From Multifurca ochricompacta (taxonomy: Eukaryota; Basidiomycota; Agaricomycetes; Russulales; Russulaceae): a stretch of 64,000 bases of DNA. The notes beneath the pieces were generated by a model. The model was not told where the DNA came from. It worked only from the letters and a program-made list of their open reading frames with translations, and made no database searches. The stretch covers positions 62,001 through 126,000 of the forward strand of contig WTXG01000038.1 of assembly GCA_022496185.1 (NCBI GenBank), written 5' to 3'. How positions within the stretch are numbered: the stretch's first letter is position 1; each line of letters starts with the position of its first letter. A program made the position numbers and the translations under genes. Shown here piece after piece: positions 56,784 through 64,000 of this stretch.

Positions 56784-58233
56784 TTACTGTGCAATTAAGA
56801 CAGGGGTGAGATGATAAGCAGCGGCTGCTTTGTTTAGGCAGTGTTGTGTAAGGAGGGTTTTTTGAGCCATTTCAATGAAGTTGTATGTAGCAAAGGTCTG
56901 GGTTGGGAGTGGGGCGATACAGCGAATGCATTTTTCATTGGATGCGGATATTGGTGGGGGTGTGGACTTTATAGGCTTTCTCAGGGGTATGCGAATAAAA
57001 AGGCGGGGTGAGGGTTTTGAAGGTGAATTACCTCCCATTGTAAGGTTTGTGAGACTATGAACAGGAAGGGCAGCAGCAAGGGAAGGGGGAAGGGTGGAAA
57101 GGTAGTCATGAATGAGGTCATCGGCATGAATATGACGATAATTGACCCATTCATTGTCAGAGGATGGGAACCCTTTCCAGCAAAGGAGAAACTGGAGGCA
57201 GCCTAGGCAGCCTGAGCGGTGGTGGCCAATGACATGGTTGATTTCAACTTCCTCGGTGCCATGAACCAGGACAGGAGGGGGTCGAGGCAGGGATGGGCCA
57301 TATGCAGAGGTGGTGATGTATGGGGAGAGAAGGGAGGCATGGAAAACATTGTGAATCTTTAGGGAAGGAGGGAGGGCAAGTTCAAACGCAATGGGAGAGA
57401 TAATGCGGGTGATTGTGAAGGGTCCATGGTGGCGGGGGGCGAGCTTTTGGGATGGGAAAAGGGAGGAGATATGCTTACCTTCGAGCCAGACCTGATCATG
57501 GAGGGAGAAAGATGGTGTTAGAGGTGTCAGTTGTTCCAGAACTTTGGATGTGAGATGATGGGCAGAGAGAATAGAAGCAAGGCAATCTGATAAGGTGGGG
57601 ATTGGGGTGGTAATTTTGGAGTTTGGGGGACTAGGACAGAAGCCAAGGAGTAATTCATGGGGGCTAAGCTTAGTTTTATCATGACACCATCAGTTATGGA
57701 CAAATTCGGCCATAGGGAGAAGAGGAGCCCAAGTGTGGGGGTTTCCAAAGGTCCAGTGACGAAGGTATTGTTCAACCCACCAGTTCATGCATTCTGTTTG
57801 GCCATCTGTTTGGGGGTGGAATGCGGTACTAATGTTTGAGAGATAGAGAGAGTCTTGCACAATTTTCTGACGAAACTTGATGTGAAGTGGGGGTCACAAT
57901 CAGAAATCACGCATTTTGGAACACCAAATAGGGGAAAGAGGTGCGTGAAATAGAGAGATGCAACATCAATACCAGTAATAGAAGTAGAACAGGGAATAAA
58001 CTTGGCCATTTTTGAGCATCCCTGGTCAACAATAGTGAGAATAGCATTGTAACCTTGTGACAAAGGGAGGTCCATGATGAGATCGAGGGAGATAAATTGA
58101 AAAGGGCCTTCAGTTGCAGGGGTATTGAAAGGGGAGAGTGGAACCAGTGTTTTCATGTGTGGTTTGGTTGCTTGGCATGCATGGCATCCTTTGACATAGT
58201 TAGTGATGAACTCACATAAATTTGGACCGTTAT
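56784..58233 (-). pseudogene. Gypsy-1 integrase and chromodomain part
   Basis: Zinc-finger end KGCHACQATKPHMKTL, integrase core FISLDLIMDLPLSQGY, then VISDCDPHFTSSF (Cys where Arg is usual) and a degraded third motif (HSTPKQMAKQN in place of a TDGQTE-like run). A stop follows in AEFVHN*WCHD. Then come GPFTITRI, INHVIGHHRSG and CWKGFPSSDNEWVNYRH, a chromodomain. The C-terminus ends PVLIAQ at 56784-56786. Several stops and CpG-type changes show decay. Confidence 0.85.
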
Positions 58234-59304
58234 TGTTACAACCCTACTCTTTTCCCTAACCCTCTCTGGATGCCACCCTATCTCTTGACCTTTGCCTGCT
58301 ATACACATAATCCTTGCCTTTGTGACTTCTCTCTCTCTGATGCCTCACCCCTGTCTGACCTGCTAGTGGTTCTGCCATTGACACTATTGGACATCCCCTC
58401 TCCACTCTTGATGCCCTTGGCCCATTGCCTTGGGACCTTCCTGTCACCCTGACCATTCCCCCCACCACTCTACCCTTGCTAGCCTAAGACGACTTTGGCT
58501 TGCATTTGCCCCTCCAGACCACATGACCTGTAGGCACATGACATGGGCTCAAAGCCATGACCTGTCATGTGACCCTTGACCACATGACCTCAGACCATGT
58601 GACCCCTTTGACCATGTGACCTTGGGCTTTGATCATGACCCCTTAGATCATCTGACCCATCAGTCACTTGACCCTCTTCTCTGACTCCTGTGGGAGTATT
58701 CCCACACTGATATGACTCCTGTGGAGCTGCCCCACATGATTATGCTTCTGATAAGGCTTATCCTTATCATGGACTATATTTGGCATCTTATCTGCTATTG
58801 GATGATAAGGACTCTGACCCTGTTCCTGATTAGCTACAAACCAGACCTCCATACAGTATATAAGACCCTGTAGACAGTTTGTACAACCCCAGATTTGACC
58901 TCTTGGGCCTTCAGCCTAGAGATCTTAGACCCCAGAATACATCAGAGCCTTTTCCCTCCTTTTGCGCCTTTGAGATTCCTACAGGGACCCCCATTGCCTC
59001 TGGCAATGGGTGTGTGCCCTTCCCTTTGACCCCTCTTTTTCACTCCCTTGAGCTTCAGTCTGTTTGACATGCTTTTGGCACTGCAGCTGAGCCTGATCCC
59101 CACTTAACAGCCCTAGGGGATTAGCTCCCTTTGGCTGACTTGTCCCGTCTCTCTCCGTGCTTGGTTATAGCACCAAACTCTATTCTACTCTGAAGCTTGA
59201 CAGTAGCCTAGAGCCTAGCCTTATTGTGCTAGGCTCCCGGCTGAGGTAATGGACCCATGCTGACCTGTGCATGTCGCACATGAAATGCCCAGCTGAGTGT
59301 AACA
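58234..59304 (+). mobile_element. Solo long gypsy-type LTR in Gypsy-1 pol
   Basis: 1071 bp, TGTTACAACCCTAC...GAGTGTAACA, with 5-bp duplication GTTAT (58229-58233 and 59305-59309). Related to 43411-44752 and the reverse of 60561-62415 (shared CAGTATATAAGACCCTG). Opposite in orientation to its host element. Confidence 0.9.
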
Positions 59305-59773
59305 GTTATAAATCTCAGAGACAAGGTCCCAGGTATTGCAGTGACCAGGGTGTCTGGCCAGTGGGTGGTCATGGAACTGTTTGGCAATTTCTTGATAAGT
59401 ATCATGATCTTCGGCGAGTTGAATGACTTTGAGAGACCAATTTTCGTTTGGGAGGAGTACTGTGTGTTCATTATCTGTGAGGCCATTGTCATAATCAGGT
59501 TGTCGAGAGAGGAGATCAGTGATAATATTATGTTTTCCCTGTATAGGTTTAATGACAAAGTCATACTCCATTAGGTCTAAATGCCAACATGCTTGTCGCC
59601 TGTTGAGTTTTTGGGGTTTGTGAAAATACTGTAGATTATGATGATCTGAAAAGACTGTAACAGGATGAGGTGATCCCATGAGGTATTGTCTCCACTCTTG
59701 AAGGGGGAACCAGATAGCATAGAGCTCTCAGTCATATATATCCCAGTTGCATTGTGTTTGGTCTAGTGATTTT
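59305..59773 (-). pseudogene. Gypsy-1 RNase H C-terminal part
   Basis: The open frame 59679-59221 has TVFSDHHNLQYFHKP, NRRQACWHLDLMEYDFVIKP and GKHNIITDLLSRQ, the standard RNase H end (usually GKxNxxAD, here TD). The last codons belong to the adjoining LTR. Upstream, a stop lies in QCNWDIYD*ELYAIW. Confidence 0.85.
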
Positions 59774-60285
59774 TGTTGACACAGGACGTGTCTGGAGATG
59801 CTTCAGGCATCTAAGGTTCGCTTCAGCTGTAGATTAGATTAGATTAGATTTCGGAGTATCGGACTTTTTATGTTATCTTTATTACATTTCTTTCTCACCT
59901 TACTCAGCTGATTAGTGATGGACTTAGTAATGCGCAGTAAGCATGTGATATCTCTTTGACCAATGGCCTTTATCCCTCTCTGTTTATTGTCCAGCACTTG
60001 TGGACTTATTCCCAGTGCGCACAGACCATTTCCCCTGGCCCCTATGGGTATATAAGGGTGTCTGTTTCGTCTCTTTCACTTCAGAGTTCTTCTAACCTCT
60101 GAAGTGTAAGTTTCCTTTACTCTACTCTCTCACTACCTATAGACTAACCTATTATATTAGACTTGTCTTTCTTTAGGTGTGTAGATAGTAATACAGAGTT
60201 CTTCTAACCTCTGAAGTACTTGTCTTTCTTTAGCCTCACCGCTACTAACCACAGTCAGTATAACCAGCAGCATGATTGTTTGACA
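59774..60285 (+). mobile_element. Solo copia LTR in Gypsy-1 (split-leader)
   Basis: 512 bp, TGTTGACACAGG...TGTTTGACA, with 5-bp duplication ATTTT (59769-59773 and 60286-60290). R1a 60083-60105, intron 1 60106-60160 (GTAAGT, CTAAC, ATTAG), R1b 60161-60176, joined copy 60195-60233. Both R1b copies read ACTTGTCTTTCTTTAG, private to this LTR. Confidence 0.92.
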
Positions 60286-60560
60286 ATTTTGAGAGGAACG
60301 CTACCAGATGAAGTCATCCTGAAGCATCTTGCTGTGCCAACTCTGCGCCAATTGTGTAGCCAGAGGCATTGGTTGTAACAAAGAATGGTTCTTGTATACG
60401 CAGTTGTTGTAATACAGGGGCAGAACTGAACATTTTCTTAAGTGTATTGAATGCTTTCTCTTCTTTTTCTGACCAGGTCCATGGTGTGGCTAGTTTAGTG
60501 AGATCAATCAGTGGCTGTGCGAGTTGAGAATATCCCTTAATAAAACGACAGTAGTAATTG
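60286..60560 (-). pseudogene. Gypsy-1 thumb and start of RNase H
   Basis: YYCRFIKGYSQLAQPLIDLTK, FNTLKKMFSSAPVL and EPFFVTTNASGYTIGAELAQ. The first catalytic Asp of RNase H (TDASG) is Asn here (TNASG). A stop follows in DASG*LHLVAFLSK. Confidence 0.82.
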
Positions 60561-62415
60561 TGTTATGCTCAGCGGAGCATTCTGTGTGGCATGCACAGGT
60601 CGGCACAGGTCCATTACCTCAGCCTTGAGCCTAGCACAATAAGGCTAGACCCTGGGCACTGTCTAGCTTCGGAATCAGTTAAGGTTTGGTGCTATAATCA
60701 AGCACAGAGGGAGATGGGATGAGCCAGCCAAAGGGAGCTAATCCCCTAAGGCTGTTAAGTGGGGACAGGGCCCAGTTGCTGTGCTGGAAGCACACCAAGT
60801 TGTTATGAACCCCACTGCATTGTCTTGTTTCCTTTTTCCATCATGTGACATGTTGTTTGGCCCTGTTTGCCCTTTGTTGACCATGTGATGACTTCCTTTG
60901 TACATATTTGTCCCTTAACTTTGCTTATCTCTGACTCATACTTTACACAAGAACTCTTACATATTTTCCCACCAGAATTGTGACTATACTGGATCCGTCT
61001 ACATATATTCTCACCTGGCCCACATTGATTCCGTTCCCTATTCAGTCACATTACAACTTCGTTGATACATCAAGTGCGTACTCCAATTTAGACTCCAATC
61101 TCTATTACGTATATAAGGCCTGCCTAGATAGCCTGTATGCCTTAGACTCAACTTCTTAATTGACTTGGTGCATTACCTTCTGGGTGATCTCTAAGACCTG
61201 ACTCTTGAACTGTCTCAGTGCTTCTGGCACTCTTCCGCTTACCAGTACTAAGGGATTAGCTCCTTGGTATTGACTTCTCATCTGATCTCTGTGTACTTGA
61301 AAGACAGTGCACACTTGACTTCGTAGTTTTGCTACGCAACTTGTCACATGTCGTGCTGAACACCCACACCAGGCGTTACACAAGTGCACTGGAGCCCTTA
61401 GGGAGTGGCAAAGGGGTTCAAAAGGAAGGGTACACACCCATTGCCAGAGGCAATGGGGGTCCCTGCAGGGATCTCAAGGACACAAAAAAGGGGGAAAAGG
61501 CTTCTGATGTATTGGGGGTCTAAGATCTCTAGGCTGAAGGCCCAAGAGGTCAAATCTAGGGGTGTACAAACTGTCTACAGGGTCTTATATACTGTATGAG
61601 GGTCTGGTTTGTAGCTAATCAGGAACAGGGTCAGAGTCCTTATCATCCAATAGCAGATAAGATGTCAAATATAGTCCATGATAAGGATAAGCCTTATCAG
61701 AAGCATAATCATGTGGGGCAGCCCCACAGGAGTCATATCAGTGTGGGAGGATTCCCACCAGGGTCAGGGGTGAATGGGGAAATGACAGGTCCCACAGGAG
61801 TCAGATCAGTGTGGGAATACTCCCACAGGAGTCAGAGAAGAGGGTCAAGTGACTGATGGGTCAGATGATCTAAGGGGTCATGATCAAAGCCCAAGGTCAC
61901 ATGGTCAAAGGGGTCACATGGTCTGAGGTCATGTGGTCAAGGGTCACATGACAGGTCATGGCTTTGAGCCCATGTCATGTGCCTACAGGTCATGTGGTCT
62001 GGAGGGGCAAATGCAAGCCAAAGTCATCTTGTGTGCAGAGTCAGGTTTGGCAGGGACAGTGTCAGAGATCCTATGGGTGTCAAGCACAGGGACAGGGGTA
62101 CTGGCCAAGGCATAAGCCAAGGCAATAAGGAAGGGTGATGTACATCCAACAGTATAGCAGCAGAACTACCATCAGGTTAGGTGTAAATGGTGGCAAGGGA
62201 GGTTGGTCCTGTGAGCAACAGGTCACCAGCATCAGGGTAAGGTCCTGGGCACACAGGCCACAGGCATCAAGAAGGTCCCAAGGCAGCATACCAAGGGCAT
62301 CAGGGATCAGGGGCCAAAGAGGGCAGGAGACAGTGGTTTAGTGAAGGGGAAAGGTCAAGGGTGGTGTAAGGGAGCCAGCTCAGTGTGAGGAAGGGAAAAG
62401 AGTGGGGTTGTAACA
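60561..62415 (-). mobile_element. Solo long gypsy-type LTR (reverse), interrupted
   Basis: TGTTATGCTCAGCGG...GGGGTTGTAACA with 5-bp duplication AATTG (60556-60560 and 62416-62420). It carries the nested LTR 60801-61380, without which it would be about 1270 bp. The central CATGTGGTC/GGGTCACATG repeats near 61900-61990 mirror those of 43411-44752. Confidence 0.9.
60801..61380 (+). mobile_element. Solo LTR nested inside another solo LTR
   Basis: 580 bp, TGTTATGAACCCC...CAGGCGTTACA, with 5-bp duplication CAAGT (60796-60800 and 61381-61385). This is the complete version of the partial LTR 50686-51189. TACGTATATAAGGCC near 61105 is a likely TATA box. Confidence 0.9.
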
Positions 62416-62669
62416 AATTGCCAAAGCCAAGGTAGCTGCGGACTTGTTTTACAGATGTGGGGGTTGGCCATTCTAGAAGACCATTAACTTTTGTAGGGTC
62501 CATGGATACAGTACCATGTTCGAGAATGACACCAAGGTAGTCTATTTTATTTGTGTGAAAAGTGCATTTTGATGGTTTTAGGAATAGATTGTTGTTGAGT
62601 AAAATTTGGAGGACGCATGTGACACATTGTTGGTGGAAGGTGGGGTTGTTGGTGGTTGCTATTAGGATG
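62416..62669 (-). pseudogene. Gypsy-1 reverse transcriptase, palm end and connection
   Basis: Continues the reverse transcriptase after the YMDD block: LKPSKCTFHTNKIDYLG and MDPTKVNGLLEWPTPTSVKQ, VRSYLGF. It is bounded on the right by the LTR 62670-63180 and on the left by the LTR ending at 62415. Confidence 0.85.
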
Positions 62670-63180
62670 TGTTGACACAGGACATGTCTGGAGATGCTTC
62701 AGGCATCTAAGGTTCGCTTCAGCTGTAGATTAGATTAGATTAGATTTCGGAGTATCGGACTTTTTATGTTATCTTTATTACATTTCTTTCTCACCTTACT
62801 CAGCTGATTAGTGATGGACTTAGTAATGCGCAGTAAGCATGTGATATCTCTTTGGCCAATGGCCTTTATCCCTCTCTGTTTATTGTCCGGCACTTGTGGA
62901 CTTATTCCCAGTGCGCACAGACCATTTCCCCTTGGCCCTATGGCTATATAAGGGTGTCTGTTTTGTCTCTTACACTTCAGAGTTCCTTCTACCTCTGAAG
63001 TGTAAGTCCTATTCTCTTTACTCTCTACTTCCTTTAGACTAATGCTCTATGTAGAACTTGTCTTTTCTAGGTCAGTAGTATAGTAATATAGAGTTCCTTC
63101 TACCTCTGAAGTAACTTGTCTTTTCTAGCCTCACCGCTACTAACCACAGTCAGTATAACCAGCAGCATGATTGTTTGACA
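62670..63180 (+). mobile_element. Solo copia LTR in Gypsy-1 reverse transcriptase (split-leader)
   Basis: 511 bp, TGTTGACACAGG...GTTTGACA, with 5-bp duplication GGATG (62665-62669 and 63181-63185). R1a 62979-63001, intron 1 63002-63054, R1b 63055-63070, joined copy 63090-63128. Both R1b copies read AACTTGTCTTTTCTAG. It cuts the gene directly after YMDDIL. Confidence 0.93.
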
Positions 63181-64000
63181 GGATGTCATCCATGTAAATT
63201 ACCAGCCAGCCTTCATCCAGTTCCTTTCGAAAGAGTGCATTCATCATGGTTTGGAATGTTGCCAGGGAATTAGTTAGTCCAAAATACATGACTAGAGGTT
63301 CAAAAAGTCCTTTGTTTGTTTTGAAAGCAGCCTTCCACTGGTCACCCTCTTTGATACATACATTGTTATAGCCCCATCGAACATCAAACTTGGTAAATAG
63401 CATTGCATGTTGTACCTTGGCAATTAGTTCATCAATGAGAGGGAGAGGGTACATATTTCGGAGGGTATGTTCGTTTAGCTTTCGATAGTCTTGTACTGGT
63501 CGTAATTTGCTGCCATCTTTCTTCTTTACGAAGAAGAAAGGAGATGCATATTGGGATTTGGATTCACAAATGTAGCCTTTTGATAAATGTTCATGTAGGA
63601 ATTCTTCTAATGCAGTTTGTTCAGCTGGATTAAGTGGATAAATCTTACAGTCAAGTGTTGCAGGAGCATCAGGTTTTAGATCAATGGCGTGATCCCATTG
63701 TCGCACATCTGGGAAGCGTAGTGCAGCATCCTTGGAGAAGACCTTGGTGAAGTGTTGATACTGTTCTGGGATCGTGACATCTGAAGGAGGTTGCTGTTGT
63801 ATGGCTAGTTCAGTGGCAGGTGACAGACACATGATAAGTTCTTCACCAGGTAGTAGTCCTAAAGAGGTAGAGTTAATGTGATAGGGTATTGGGGGTGAAG
63901 GAGCTGGATTTTGCCCCTGCGGAAGGATACAGACGTGCTCCTGGATGGATGTGGTTGGCCAGGTGATAGTTGGTGAGGTGTGAGCAAGCCAAGGGTAGCC
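63181..64000 (-). pseudogene. Gypsy-1 protease end and reverse transcriptase start
   Basis: One open frame from the right edge to the LTR: a linker after the protease (LLPGEELIMCLSPATELA), then reverse transcriptase (FFFVKKKDGSKLRPVQDYRK, FTKFDVRWGYNNVCI, WKAAFKTNKGLFE, MYFGLTNSLATFQ, VIYMDDIL). No stop appears before the window edge. This part is well preserved and shows the element is a standard Ty3/gypsy type. The upstream protease and gag are not visible. Confidence 0.88.

Larger units (their letters stand above)
56032..64000 (-). mobile_element. Gypsy-1, chromodomain Ty3/gypsy element, runs off the right edge
   Basis: Minus-strand element with its 3' LTR at 56032-56732 and pol from 56784 to beyond 64000. 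Four primary LTR insertions and one secondary one split pol. Each lies between perfect 5-bp duplications, so the original reading order is clear: protease and reverse transcriptase (64000-62416), RNase H (60560-59305), integrase (59304 side to about 57500), chromodomain (about 57230-57080). The gag and 5' LTR are outside the window. Confidence 0.9.

Overview
The window reads as a transposon-rich stretch of a basidiomycete (Agaricomycete-type) genome. The evidence is a Plavaka-type (CACTA-like) transposase, a fungal GH5 steryl-glucosidase/endoglycosylceramidase-type gene with many short GT-AG introns, tandem TPR-CHAT genes, and Ty1/copia and chromodomain Ty3/gypsy elements. I cannot name the species. 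Host genes are CpG-rich. The transposon DNA is CpG-poor and carries CpG-to-TpG type lesions, as expected of methylated repeats.

Layout. 1-4519: the 3' end of a copia element (Copia-4) sits in a decayed Plavaka transposase (minus strand), which also holds a solo LTR. 4952-8201: a basidiomycete gene of unknown function (plus), broken by a copia LTR that itself holds a gypsy-type LTR. 9242-26070: two direct copies of a 3.9-kb unit with a TPR-CHAT gene (minus) flank an apparently intact GH5 gene (13366-16843). The second copy has a large hAT-like non-autonomous element upstream, filled with a second hAT element, a solo LTR and a palindromic Tc1/mariner element. 26295-42138: a solo LTR, another hAT element, then Copia-1 with Copia-2 nested in its leader and a solo LTR in its pol. 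42139-47959: a hAT transposase remnant split by two nested hAT elements with further solo LTRs. 47960-53533: Copia-3 (minus), a mosaic with two foreign LTRs. 53534-55216: 3' end of a gypsy element (plus). 56032-64000: a chromodomain gypsy element (minus) running off the right edge and split by five LTR insertions (two nested). Nearly every insertion has its target duplication (5 bp for LTRs, 8 bp for hAT, TA for Tc1), so the order of events can be read.

Main finding. The 14 copia LTRs share an arrangement I have not seen described. About 34 bp after a TATA box each LTR has segment R1a, a perfect GTAAGT...CTAAC...TAG intron of 49-55 nt, then a 15-16-nt segment R1b. About 20 bp further on comes R1a joined directly to R1b, exactly as if the intron had been spliced. 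In each LTR the joined copy carries that LTR's own private variants. R1b is followed by GTGTGT or GTCAGT and the joined copy ends in TTTCTAG, so a second intron would remove the joined copy from the RNA. A transcript spliced twice begins R1a-R1b-U5, the same as the joined copy plus U5 in the 3' LTR. I infer a 'split R': the 5' R is assembled by splicing, the 3' R is read straight from DNA, and reverse transcription regenerates the joined copy each cycle. One LTR (47960-48360) has the collapsed R1a-R1b-U5 form. The primer site after the LTRs matches the anticodon arm of initiator tRNA-Met, as in Drosophila copia.
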